48,174 nucleotides of DNA, from NCBI RefSeq assembly GCF_000521465.1, contig NZ_BAVR01000026.1, positions 1 through 48,174 of the forward strand, written 5' to 3'. Shown here piece by piece: positions 27,239 through 36,857 of the stretch. A program made the translations under genes and the position numbers. Numbering within the stretch: the first letter of the stretch is position 1; every line of letters starts with the position of its first letter. The notes beneath the pieces are model-generated. The model saw only the letters and a program-made list of their open reading frames with translations. It did not search any database and was not told where the DNA came from. Source of the DNA: Acetivibrio straminisolvens JCM 21531 (GTDB lineage: Bacteria; Bacillota; Clostridia; Acetivibrionales; Acetivibrionaceae).

Positions 27239-29647
27239 ATGGCTATGATGATGTGCTCAATTTGCAAAGAAAATTTGGCAGTTGTTTTTATTACCAAGAT
27301 AGTAAACGGCAAGCAAACCCAAGAAGGCTTGTGTTTTTCATGTGCGAAAAAACAAGGAATTCAGCCTATAAATCAAATATTGGAGCAAACCGGTATATCC
27401 GATGAGGAAATAGATGATTTGAACAAACAGGTGGGAAGCTTTTTTGAAGATATGGATTTTTCCAGTATGAATGATACTGAGGCGGGTCCGAATTCTGCCA
27501 ATCCGTTTTTAAACCTGATTAACAAGTCATTGAACAGGACGATGGATAGTATGGGCATTAAAGGGACAAAAGAAGAAACGGAATCCGACAGCAAGGCAGA
27601 ACGGGAAGATAAGGACAAAAGCAATACAAGGACTAAGACTCAGGATAAAAAGGCTCCAAAAAAGAAAAAGTACCTTGACACTTACGGGACAAATCTGATT
27701 ACCAAGGCAAAAGAGGGAAAGATAGACCGTGTCATTGGGAGAAACCGTGAGATTGAAAGGGTAATTCAGATATTGAACAGGAGAAATAAAAACAATCCTG
27801 TTCTAATTGGTGAACCCGGTGTAGGTAAAACTGCAATTGCAGAGGGTCTTGCTGTGAGAATCATAAACAGAGATGTTCCGGCAAAACTTTTTAACGCTGA
27901 GGTCTATGTACTTGATCTTACAAGCATAGTAGCCGGTACTCAGTTCAGAGGCCAGTTTGAAAACAGAATGAAGGGTATCATAGAGGAATGTAAGAGTCTG
28001 GGAAATATAATACTGGTTATAGATGAAATCCATAATATTATGGGGGCAGGAGAGGCCGAAGGTGCCATGAATGCTGCCAACATTTTAAAACCTGCTCTTG
28101 CAAAGGGTGAAATACAGGTTATAGGTGCTACCACCCTTGACGAATACAGAAAACATATTGAAAAGGATTCCGCATTGGAAAGAAGATTTCAGCCGGTACT
28201 GGTAGATGAACCTACCGTTGAGGAGACCATAGAGATATTGCAGGGTATAAAGGATTATTATGAAAGCTATCACAGGGTTAAAATATCCGATGAGGTAATA
28301 CGGGCAGCAGCAGTTCTCTCTGAAAGGTATATTACGGATAGATTTCTTCCTGATAAAGCGATAGATGTACTGGATGAGGCGGGTTCAAGAGCCAATATTA
28401 AAAATGTTGCCCTTTTGGAATATGAAGCTTTAAAAGAGGAACTGAGAAAGGTACAGGAAGAGAAGGAAAATGCTGTTTCTGCAGATTCCATTGAGGACTA
28501 TCAGAAAGCAGCTGACCTTAAGGTTAGGGAGTGCAAGCTTCTTCAGCAGATAAAAGAAATTGAGCATAAGAACAAGGATATGGAGTTGACTGTCGACGAT
28601 ATAGCATATGTTATAGAGTCCTGGACTAAGATTCCGGTTCAAAGGCTTACTGAAGTTGAAGCCAAAAAGCTTCTCAATCTTGAAGAAAGGCTTCATAATA
28701 GAGTCATTGGACAACACCAAGCTGTAAGCAGTGTTGCAAAGGCCATCAGGAGGAGCAGGGCCGACTTTAAAAAGAGAAAAAAACCGGCTTCATTTATCTT
28801 TGTAGGTCCTACCGGTGTGGGTAAGACGGAGTTGGTGAGGGCGCTGGCAGTAGAGCTGTTTGAAAGTGAAGAAGCGCTTATCAGGCTGGATATGTCCGAG
28901 TATATGGAAAAGCATACGGTATCCAAACTTATTGGTGCACCTCCGGGATATGTGGGCTATGATGAAGGCGGCCAGCTTACCGAAAAAGTAAGGAGAAAGC
29001 CTTATTCGGTAATACTTTTGGACGAAATTGAAAAAGCGCATCCGGATGTGTTCAATATGCTGCTTCAAATTCTTGAGGACGGCAGGGCAACGGACAGTCA
29101 TGGAAGAACCGTAAGTTTTGAAAATACGGTATTGATAATGACATCCAATGCAGGAACCAGTCTTAAGGCTAGCAGTATAGGTTTTGCAAACGACAACTAT
29201 ATTGCTATGGAGAATAAAATTAAAGAAGTCTTGAAGGAGACATTCAGACCGGAGTTCTTGAACAGGATAGATGAGATTATAGTGTTTAATGAGCTTACCA
29301 GGGATGAACTTAAGCAGATAGTTGATTTGATGCTCAAAGATGTTGTAGAAGAAGTGGAAAGCAAGAAAATGAGCATCAAATTCGAAGATGGAGTCCGGGA
29401 GTTTGTTCTTGAAAAGGGCTATGACCCTAAATACGGGGCAAGACCTCTTAGAAGGACAATACAAAAGTACATTGAGGATGAACTTACCGAGATGTATCTT
29501 AAAGGGATGTTTGCAGAAGGAAGCAATATTGTAGTTGGCGTTAGGGATGGAAATATTGCATTTAATGTAGAAAGTCCGGCAGAAGAACCAACAGAAGGAC
29601 CGGCAGTGGATACCGAAGGCCCAACGCTAGATAGTTCGAACGCGTAA
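27239..29647 (+). CDS. clpE: Clp/Hsp100 ATPase, ClpE type
   Basis: About 802 residues from ATG 27239 (AAAGGGA ribosome binding site; ATG 27245 and 27248 are also possible). The N-terminus has an exact C-x2-C-x22-C-x2-C zinc motif (Cys6, Cys9, Cys32, Cys35), the hallmark of ClpE. A charged low-complexity linker follows (about 60-145). AAA module 1 has [10 protein letters not shown] and [10 protein letters not shown]; a middle coiled-coil lies at about 395-440; AAA module 2 has [10 protein letters not shown] and [10 protein letters not shown]. An IGF tripeptide after TSNAG...KASS fits the ClpP-binding loop. It unfolds proteins for ClpP. The C-terminus is unusually acidic and Pro/Thr-rich. The frame is intact. 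Confidence 0.88.
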   Translation: MAMMMCSICKENLAVVFITKIVNGKQTQEGLCFSCAKKQGIQPINQILEQTGISDEEIDDLNKQVGSFFEDMDFSSMNDTEAGPNSANPFLNLINKSLNRTMDSMGIKGTKEETESDSKAEREDKDKSNTRTKTQDKKAPKKKKYLDTYGTNLITKAKEGKIDRVIGRNREIERVIQILNRRNKNNPVLIGEPGVGKTAIAEGLAVRIINRDVPAKLFNAEVYVLDLTSIVAGTQFRGQFENRMKGIIEECKSLGNIILVIDEIHNIMGAGEAEGAMNAANILKPALAKGEIQVIGATTLDEYRKHIEKDSALERRFQPVLVDEPTVEETIEILQGIKDYYESYHRVKISDEVIRAAAVLSERYITDRFLPDKAIDVLDEAGSRANIKNVALLEYEALKEELRKVQEEKENAVSADSIEDYQKAADLKVRECKLLQQIKEIEHKNKDMELTVDDIAYVIESWTKIPVQRLTEVEAKKLLNLEERLHNRVIGQHQAVSSVAKAIRRSRADFKKRKKPASFIFVGPTGVGKTELVRALAVELFESEEALIRLDMSEYMEKHTVSKLIGAPPGYVGYDEGGQLTEKVRRKPYSVILLDEIEKAHPDVFNMLLQILEDGRATDSHGRTVSFENTVLIMTSNAGTSLKASSIGFANDNYIAMENKIKEVLKETFRPEFLNRIDEIIVFNELTRDELKQIVDLMLKDVVEEVESKKMSIKFEDGVREFVLEKGYDPKYGARPLRRTIQKYIEDELTEMYLKGMFAEGSNIVVGVRDGNIAFNVESPAEEPTEGPAVDTEGPTLDSSNA

Positions 29648-29670
29648 AGATTCTTTTGGATAATAACATA

Positions 29671-29709
29671 AAAAGCATTTACTTTAGGCAGCCAAGTAAA
29701 TGCTTTTTT
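29671..29709 (+). terminator. terminator after clpE
   Basis: A 14-bp perfect stem (29671-29684 with 29694-29707) ends in a T-tract. Confidence 0.9.
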
Positions 29710-29849
29710 ATATTGTATAAGAATTGAGTATGAAAAAATGTGTTGAGCTTACTATTATTATATCAAGAAAAGCTCTGTAGGATTATTAAATTACTGTTAA
29801 ATTTTTTAACAATCACCAAATACAAACTGCTTTATAGTAAGCAAATTCA

Positions 29850-29869
29850 GAATGCTTGCTCAAGCATTC
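29850..29869. promoter_or_regulatory. palindrome upstream of the nucleoid-associated protein gene
   Basis: GAATGCTTG-CT-CAAGCATTC is a perfect inverted repeat about 60 bases before the start at 29930, followed by AT-rich DNA resembling a -10 region. It could be an operator. Confidence 0.4.
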
Positions 29870-29929
29870 ATTATTATGATAAAATCGTTATTATTTAGAA
29901 TATAAATGTATGAAGGTGGGGAATACATA

Positions 29930-30958
29930 TTGCAAATAGACATTAAAAGAGCAATAATACATGTTTTGGATAAAGAGTCTAGTGAACCTATGTTGAATGA
30001 ATTTGAGCTTGATATTGACGGAGATATCCGCTATTTCCTTGAAAAGCATATATCAAAGTCCCTAAGTGACGATGAGTCAAGGAAGGCAGTCTTTAAAAGC
30101 GGTAGAAATATCATTAAAGAAGTATGCCAAAGGGTTTTTTCGGACAACGATTATTTTATAGAGGGTTCAAAGGAAATAGCAAGGCAGCTTTTTAAGGCTA
30201 TGAAGACTAATAGCAGTATTTCGTCCACGGATTTGGTAATTTGCATATACGAAGATGAGAATGAAGAGAATGTGGCAATTCTAAAAATGGATTATACCGT
30301 TTCCTTTATACATGAGGTGGAGTTGGTCGACAACAAATTTAAAATATCTATTAGGAAGCAGGATATTAGCCTGCCGGGAGTAAATCAAAGAATTCAGAAA
30401 TGTGCTTTTATAAGAGCGACGCAGGAAGCAGGGGATTACGATTTGATTATATTGGATAATCAAATAAGCAAAAAGAATCAAGAGGAGCCGATAGCACAGT
30501 TTTTTCTTGAGACATTTTTGGGGGCGGATTTGGTTCTGGACAGTAAAACCTGTACCCGGATTTTTAAAAAGGAAACAGAGAACTGGATACGCAATAAAGC
30601 AAAAGAAGGGGAGACTTCTCTGGAAATCGTCCGGGAGTTTGTGAATGATGCAATACGCAATGAGGATGAAATAGATTTGGACTCTTTCTCCAGCAAGGTG
30701 TTTTCCAACAAGGTTGAGCTTAGAGATGAGTATGTAAATACTATGAAGGAAAAGGGACTTACCAGTGACAAATTTGAAGTCGATAAAGAGTGGGTGGAGA
30801 GAAAGCTTAGCAAAATCAGGCTCAAAACCGAGAGTGATATAGAAGTGGTCATTGATTATGAACAGTATAATGACAGAGAAAAGTTTGAAATTGTAAAAAA
30901 TCCTGACGGTACTAGAAATATAATTATTAAAAATATTATAAGTCTAATGGAAAAATAA
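29930..30958 (+). CDS. nucleoid-associated protein, NdpA/YejK (NA37) family
   Basis: 342 residues from TTG 29930 (AAGGTGGGG upstream; the frame opens at 29906). The N-terminal IDIKRAIIHVLDKE, the FLEKHISKSL helix, and the middle region around NVAILKMDYTVSFIHEVE fit the 37-kDa nucleoid-associated family. In E. coli the member is a minor nucleoid protein of unclear function. Some members lie in defence or mobile contexts, but here the gene is alone between clpE and a glycosyltransferase. There is no signal peptide. Family recognition is by overall pattern, so moderate. Confidence 0.65.
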   Translation: MQIDIKRAIIHVLDKESSEPMLNEFELDIDGDIRYFLEKHISKSLSDDESRKAVFKSGRNIIKEVCQRVFSDNDYFIEGSKEIARQLFKAMKTNSSISSTDLVICIYEDENEENVAILKMDYTVSFIHEVELVDNKFKISIRKQDISLPGVNQRIQKCAFIRATQEAGDYDLIILDNQISKKNQEEPIAQFFLETFLGADLVLDSKTCTRIFKKETENWIRNKAKEGETSLEIVREFVNDAIRNEDEIDLDSFSSKVFSNKVELRDEYVNTMKEKGLTSDKFEVDKEWVERKLSKIRLKTESDIEVVIDYEQYNDREKFEIVKNPDGTRNIIIKNIISLMEK

Positions 30959-31049
30959 AAGTTAATAAACTTAGGCTAATCAAATGACAAATGTCAATAA
31001 CATAAAACTATTGCCAATTAAATTATGGGATAAGCAAGGGGGTACTTCC

Positions 31050-32271
31050 GTGAATCGCATATTTTTGCAATTCGGGTCCGGTCTTGGCCCAATGTCTCGT
31101 AGTCTTCCGATTGCTCTGGCTTTGGCTGAGGCCAGGTATGAAATAAAATATTTGGGTTATGATATGGCCAAAACCCATATGAAAAAAGCCGGTATAGAAG
31201 AACTATGCAGTGATTTTGGTATAAGCGACATTAAAAAGGGAAGTCCCAACCCTCAATGGAGCACGGCAGATGAATTCTGGTCCATGATAGGATATGGCAA
31301 TATGCCGTGGGTTGAGCGAAAAGTTGATGAATTAATAAGTTTATTAAAAGAGTTTTCCCCTGATTACATATTATCCGATTTGGGTATTTTAGCTTGTATT
31401 GCATCTAGAATAATGGGGATTCCGTTAATTGCAATAAATCAGAGTTGTTATCATCCGAATGTTAAATTAAAATGGTGGGAAGATAATTATAAATTTGAAA
31501 ATTATAAATCTGAAGACAGCCTTTTATATAAATTGAATGCATATCTAAAGAAAAAGGGCGCTCCGCAATTAAATACATTTACGGAGATATTTACAGGCAA
31601 TCTCACAATTATTCCAAGTTTCTATGATTTTGACCCTATACAGGATGTTAAAAAATATAACACCCATTATGTAGGCCCGGTTTTGTATATTCCAAAGGAA
31701 ACTGCTTCCGAAAGGGTTTTAAAGCTTTTTTGATGCCAAAAAGCCCATAATCTTTTGCTATACAGCCAGGTTCTATGATAATGTGGGGGAAAGCGGAAAG
31801 GTAATTTTCGATAATATGATTAAAATTGCCGATAAATTAGATGCTTCCATTATTATTTCGACAGGCAATAAAAAAGATGAATTGCTTGCTTTGGATATTG
31901 CATCGAAAGAAATAAAAAACGGCAAAGTTAGCATAGTTGATTACGTTCCTTTGGATGTAGCCTATAAAAAGTCTGATTTGATAATACATCATGGCGGTCA
32001 TGGGAGTTGTCTTGCGCAATTTTACTATGGCGTTCCGTCAGTTATAATACCTACTCATACCGAACGTGAATACAATGCAAGAATGTGTGAAAAATTGCAT
32101 GTGGGCAAAATGGTATCGAGAATAAATCTGAATAGTTCAAATTTGAAGGATAGCATAGATGATGTGTTGAATAATATTACTTACAAGAAAAGTGTTTGCG
32201 ATTGGAAAGAGAAAGTATTTAATGATTTTAATAACCTTGATAAAGTAGTGAAGTTGATTGATTCATTATAA
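31050..32271 (+). CDS. GT1-like (UGT/MurG-fold) glycosyltransferase (frame break near 31732)
   Basis: About 406 residues. The N-terminal domain begins NRIFLQFGSGLGPMSRSLPIALALAEARYEI, typical of UDP-sugar GT-B enzymes that take a lipid or natural-product acceptor. The C-terminal domain has SDLIIHHGGHGS, the donor-binding H-x2-G-H-x motif, and PTHTERE. GTG 31050 follows AAGGGGG. The frame breaks in a T6 run at about 31732; removing one T (KLFDAKKPIIF) or adding two restores the frame, so this break has the opposite sense to most others in the window. The acceptor is unknown. It precedes sigI by 184 bases and has no visible link with it. Confidence 0.75.
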
Positions 32272-32391
32272 TTTCACACCCATGTAAAATCCTGACCTCA
32301 ATATATTTTCTTGCCATACTGCATTTTCCTCTCTATTACCCATTGTAACAGATGAGGTTACATAAAAATGCTGAAAATTTTCCTTTAAGTA

Positions 32392-32430
32392 GTTTACATG
32401 TAAACCCCTCAAAAAATAACTTTGTGCGTA
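32392..32430 (+). promoter_or_regulatory. palindrome and SigI-type promoter before sigI
   Basis: A 14-bp perfect palindrome GTTTACATGTAAAC (32392-32405) touches a CCCC-T-C-A-tract (32405-32416). CGTA lies at 32427-32430. The CCC plus A-tract and CGWA elements with this spacing are the reported pattern of SigI-dependent promoters, so autoregulation is likely. Confidence 0.6.
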
Positions 32431-32454
32431 CAAGTATTAAAGGAGTGAAAAAGC

Positions 32455-33210
32455 TTGCATGGGTTGTTTATAAACAAAAAGAAGAATGTTATTGATACTA
32501 GCTCTACGGCGCTTGTTATTAAAAAGATTCAAAACGGGGACATAAGACTTAAGGAAGAGTTTATTAAAGACAATGTTCCGTACATTATAAGAACGATTTC
32601 AAATATACTTGGGATAGTGGTGGATGACAGGAACAGTGAAGAATTCAGCATTGGACTTGCGGCTTTTAATGAAGCTATTGACAGATATGATTCCGAAAAA
32701 AACGGCAATTTTTATACATATTCTTTTATGGTTATCAAAAGCAGGTTATTCGATTTTATAAGAAGAAACAAGAAACACAGTAATGTTTTGCCTTTTTCGT
32801 ATATTGAACAATCGACTCGGGTAGAAGAAAGATTATTGACATGTGATTCAAGCGGGCAATTCGAAAAAATTGAGGTAAGGCAGGAGCTTACCAGCTTTGA
32901 AAAAAACTTAAAGGAATTCGGAATTTCACTGGAAGACTTGGTATTATCCTCTCCGAAACATAGGGATTCAAGGCTCTTATCAATAAAAATCGCCAGGATA
33001 ATTGCTGATAATGACGACATATTCAAAAAATTGGCCGAGAAGAAATACATACCCATGAAAGAGATATTAAAGCTAATAAAGGTAAACCACAAGACGATCC
33101 AGAGAAACAGGAAATTCATAATTGCTGTTAGCCTGATTCTACGAAGCAATTTATATGATCTTAAGGAGTATGTACAGGGCTTCGAAAGGGAGGGAAAGTA
33201 TAATGGATAA
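32455..33210 (+). CDS. sigI: RNA polymerase sigma factor of the SigI family
   Basis: 251 residues from TTG 32455, after AAAGGAGTG. The region-2-like part contains FSIGLAAFNEAIDRYDSEKN and FYTYSFMVIKSRLFDFIRRN, with the SigI signature; the C-terminal domain has the HTH-like KYIPMKEILKLIKVNHKTIQ. SigI factors of cellulolytic Clostridia switch on cellulosome and polysaccharidase genes when the paired RsgI senses a polysaccharide. Its stop overlaps the rsgI start by eight bases. By its PA14-bearing partner this pair corresponds to the SigI3/RsgI3 pair of A. thermocellus (inference from architecture). Confidence 0.9.
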   Translation: MHGLFINKKKNVIDTSSTALVIKKIQNGDIRLKEEFIKDNVPYIIRTISNILGIVVDDRNSEEFSIGLAAFNEAIDRYDSEKNGNFYTYSFMVIKSRLFDFIRRNKKHSNVLPFSYIEQSTRVEERLLTCDSSGQFEKIEVRQELTSFEKNLKEFGISLEDLVLSSPKHRDSRLLSIKIARIIADNDDIFKKLAEKKYIPMKEILKLIKVNHKTIQRNRKFIIAVSLILRSNLYDLKEYVQGFEREGKYNG

Positions 33211-35133
33211 CATAGGAGTAATCATTAAAATAGAAGGAAACGAAGCCATTGTAATGACGGACGATTGCTCTTTCAAGAAAGTTCAAAAGAAAAATGGAAT
33301 GTATCTGGGTCAAAAAATACTTGTACCCAACGATGAGGTGGTACGGAGCGAAAATAAAGGAATAAAGAAGGCTATGGCTGCCATCGCAGGTATAGCTGCA
33401 GTGTTTTTGGTAGTCTTATCATTAATGTGGGTTAATACTCTAAGCAATATATATGCGTATATTGATGTTGATATAAACCCCAGCTTAAACTTTACGATTG
33501 ACCGAAATGGAAAGGTAAAGGCATTAGACCCGTTAAATGATGAAGCTCGGGAAATAATTCGTGGTGTCGAATTTAAAGATATGTTGTTTACAGAAGCACT
33601 TGCACAGGTTATAGAGCTTTCAAAAGTCCAGGGTATTATAGATGAGAATAAAACCAATTATGTATTGATTTGCGCTGCTTTAAACGATAGTTATAATACT
33701 AAAGATAAATCTTTGGCAGAATCTGAACTTGAAGATTTCTTGGGCAGTATAAGGGAAGATATTGAGAAAGCCTATGGCAGTACTATACGTCCGGAAACTG
33801 TAAAGGTACCGTTTGAGTACAGGACAATGGCAAAGGAAAATAATATTTCCATGGGAAGGTATCTGACTTACCGGAAGTTGGAGGATAGGGGAGCGGATTT
33901 ATCGATAGAAGAATTAAAATCATTTGAGATTGATGAGATATTAAAACAGTACAATATGGATTTTGATGAATTGCTCGAGACTGAATATTCGGAAGCGCCG
34001 GATAAGGCTGAACCAACCGGTGAAAGTTCCGCTGCGCCGACAGTAAATGTGTCAGCATCTCCCGTAACAACATTAGAAGTAGTGGCTACGCCAACAAATA
34101 CGCCCGCAATATCGCCAAGGCCTTCAATAGCACCTACGGAGAACTCAACACCAATATTAACGCCAATATCAACACCAAAATCAACGCAAACACCGATACC
34201 GACATTGAAAGATAAATATACCGTTGATGAGCCAACGCCCGTGCCAACAGCCAAGAACGGAACCGGTAGCGGGCTTAGGGAGAGTATTACAATAATATGG
34301 ATTTGTCCCTTTTCCAATTTGTCAGAATTGACCCTTGTATAAACTTTGACTGGGGTGAAGGCACCCCGGACCAATCTATTCAAAAGGATACTTATTCTAT
34401 AAGGTGGACAGGCAAGGTTGAACCTAGGTACTCTGAAACATACACATTTTATACCAATACTGATGACGGTGTGAGATTATGGGTAAACGGTGTCTTGCTT
34501 ATTGATGAATGGAAAAGCCAGTCGGCTACTGAATACAGCGGTCAAATTGACCTTGAGGCAGGAAAGAAATATGATATTAAAATGGAGTATTACCAGCATG
34601 TGCGGGCTGCTTCGGCAAAGCTCATGTGGTCAAGCAAGAGCCAGGAAAAAGAGATAATACCTTCAAGTCAACTATATCCTTCTGACGGTCCGTTACCTCA
34701 AAAGGCTGTAAATGGTTTGAATGCAGAGTATTATGGGGATATGGAATTAAAAGACCAAAGATTTGACAGAATAGATGAAGCTATAAATTTTGACTGGGGA
34801 AGAGAGTATCCTGTTAGTGACTTGAAGAATGGAAGATTTTCGGTAAGATGGGTGGGAAAAATAGACGCCAGGTATACCGAAGAGTATACATTCTATACTC
34901 TTTCCGATGATGGAGTAAGAGTATGGATAAACAATGTGTTGATTATAGACAACTGGCAAAAGCAAGATAGTGAAGTTGAAAGCAGCGGAAAAATTGAATT
35001 AAAGTCCGGTAGACAGTATGATATTAAAATCGAGTATTATAACTATGGAGGACCTGCATCCCTGAAACTTCTATGGTCCAGTAATAGGCAAAAGAAAGAG
35101 GTAGTGCCTAAGAAAAACTTATATGCCAATTAG
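33203..35133 (+). CDS. rsgI: anti-sigma factor RsgI with PA14 dyad (frame break near 34278)
   Basis: 643 residues after restoring one G at about 34278, where GLRGEYYNNMD is recovered as the true start of the first PA14 domain. Order: cytoplasmic RsgI_N anti-sigma domain (1-50), membrane helix (about 57-80), periplasmic-type domain with the DINPSL site (Asn92-Pro93) at which RsgI proteins are reported to self-cleave, helical domain to about 250, a Pro/Thr-rich linker (about 270-355), then two PA14 domains (about 360-490 and 510-640), each with a YTFYTxxDDGVRxW core. PA14 binds carbohydrate; RsgI3 has been linked to pectin-type ligands. ATG 33203 follows GGGAGGGA and overlaps sigI. Confidence 0.9.
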
Positions 35134-35157
35134 TATTAATTTGCTGTTTATAGAGGA

Positions 35158-35190
35158 CGGATACTGCAATTTGCGGTATCCGCCCCATTT
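35158..35190. terminator. terminator between rsgI and the L,D-transpeptidase
   Basis: CGGATAC-T-GCA pairs with TGC-G-GTATCCG (35158-35182), followed by CCCCATTTT, between two convergent genes. Confidence 0.7.
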
Positions 35191-35195
35191 TAACA

Positions 35196-35958
35196 TCAAC
35201 CATTTCCTAGTTTTTCCTCATACTTTTTCATAATGAGGTTGTATAATGACTTGTTTACTTTACCGGTAACTTTAATATTATTATCCTTTTGGAATTTTAT
35301 TACACTTTTTTTAAGATTGTCTTGAAATTTACCGCTGGGCCAGTCATGAAAATATCCCAGTTTTTTTAGAGCCTTTTGAACCTTTTGGACATCGGAACCC
35401 ACATCTCCGCTTTTAAGCTCCTTGAAAGGTCTGTTTTTTTGGACAATAGTAACTGTTGTACCGTGAGGGATAGTATCATACAACTCTTTTGCGCTTTTAT
35501 TATGCATTCGGATACAGCCATGGGATGCATTTTGCTTGCCGACGCACCATGGATATTTGGTTCCGTGTATTCCGTATTGCCCCCAGGGTACGTTAAGACC
35601 CATCCATGAACCTCCAAAGCTGCCTCCCCAATCGGATTTGCTTATTACTTTCCAAGTACCTTCGGGAGAAGGAGTTTCAGGCTTTCCACCCGATACAGTA
35701 GGTTTTTAGCAGCACTCCGTCTTTGTATAAATAGAGTTTAAGTTCGTCAAGATTTATGTATATGTAGTAACCTTTTGTGACCACGCTGGTATCTTCAGTT
35801 TCTTCCGGCATATCATCTATGCTTACATCAAGCAAGTTTTCGGAAGGATGAAAGTCATCCAGAATCAATATATTTTCCCATACATTATAGGATAAAAATA
35901 TAATAAGCATTAATACTGCTAGTAAAAACACATTTTTTTTCTTCAAGTACATCACCAT
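35196..35958 (-). CDS. L,D-transpeptidase (YkuD) with peptidoglycan-binding domain (frame break near 35697)
   Basis: About 254 residues. One N-terminal membrane helix (VFLLAVLMLIIFLSYNVW), then the YkuD catalytic domain with the restored motif TYPVSGGKPETPSPEGTW, HGTKYPW and the active-site SHGCIRM, and a C-terminal peptidoglycan-binding domain (KSGDVGSDVQKVQKALKKLG). It cross-links or modifies peptidoglycan outside the cell. The break at about 35697 fits loss of two bases from a C run (restoring the conserved Pro) or one extra T. The start is uncertain among ATG 35958, ATG 35952 and TTG 35946. Confidence 0.85.
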
Positions 35959-36121
35959 ATATTATGCTAACTGCTAAATTATATGAATTACACTACTTGG
36001 ACTATAATAACGGGCTAAAAAAACCGATAAATAAATGGAGTGAAATATTAAGAAAAGGTTGTGTATTATATGATAAAAATGTTAAAATTCAATTTGATAT
36101 AACTTCTCAGGAGGAAAAAGT

Positions 36122-36754
36122 ATGTCAGATGCTATTAAGGAGCAGATAGTAAAAGTATCAAAGTTAATGTACGACAAGGGTATGGTAAATGCCTTTGCCG
36201 GCAACTTATCCGTTCGGGACGGCGAAAACATTTATATTACCCCTAGCGGTATATGCAAAGGTTTTTTAAAGGAAGACATGATTGTAAAAACAGACATGAA
36301 CGGGAATGTGTTGGAAGGAATGTACAGGCCTTCTTCCGAAATAAAGCTCCATTTGCATGCATATAGAAAAAGGAAAGATGTATATTCTGTGGTACATGCT
36401 CATCCCCCTTATACTACTGCGTATGCAGTTGCCAACAAGCCTATTGAATCAAAAGCGTGTGCTGAAATGGTTATTTTCTTTGAAAAGATACCGCTTGCAG
36501 CATATGGGACTCCCTCGACGGATGAAATATTTAGCGGAGTAGAAGAATATATTAATGAATACGATGTTATTCTTCTTGCCAATCATGGGATAGTATCTGT
36601 CGGAAGAGATGTTTTTGATGCCTATTTTAAGCTTGAAGCAGCAGAGGACATAGCTAAAACCTTGATATTGTCGCGGCTTCTCGGGGGAGAAAAGGACCTG
36701 CCGGAGAGCAAACTGAAGGAACTTGATGCTATGAGAAAAAGAAGCGGAAATTGA
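36122..36754 (+). CDS. class II aldolase/adducin family, L-fuculose-phosphate aldolase-like
   Basis: 210 residues. The zinc ligands and catalytic acid of E. coli FucA are all present at the same numbers: Glu73 (RPSSEIKLH), His92 and His94 (VVHAHPP), and His155 (LLANHGIV). The phosphate-binding segments AGNLSVR and TPSGI are also there. It should cleave a ketose 1-phosphate (fuculose- or ribulose-type) to dihydroxyacetone phosphate and an aldehyde; substrate is not certain, and related enzymes include methylthioribulose-phosphate pathway members. ATG 36122 follows AGGAGGAAAAAGT. The gene appears monocistronic. Confidence 0.88.
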   Translation: MSDAIKEQIVKVSKLMYDKGMVNAFAGNLSVRDGENIYITPSGICKGFLKEDMIVKTDMNGNVLEGMYRPSSEIKLHLHAYRKRKDVYSVVHAHPPYTTAYAVANKPIESKACAEMVIFFEKIPLAAYGTPSTDEIFSGVEEYINEYDVILLANHGIVSVGRDVFDAYFKLEAAEDIAKTLILSRLLGGEKDLPESKLKELDAMRKRSGN

Positions 36755-36857
36755 GTATACTAGTATTATATTTTTGCGATACTTATTTTTAATTCATTTT
36801 AGAGCATATCAATAAGTAAGTCCGCAGTTTAAAAAATTAAAAACAGGAGTTGGTAGT

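Noticed and set aside
28790..29464. 224-codon minus-strand frame
   Set aside because: Lies entirely antisense to clpE, which has complete Walker and zinc motifs.
35964..36149. 61-codon plus-strand frame before the aldolase
   Set aside because: No ribosome binding site and it overlaps the aldolase start, which has an ideal AGGAGG site.
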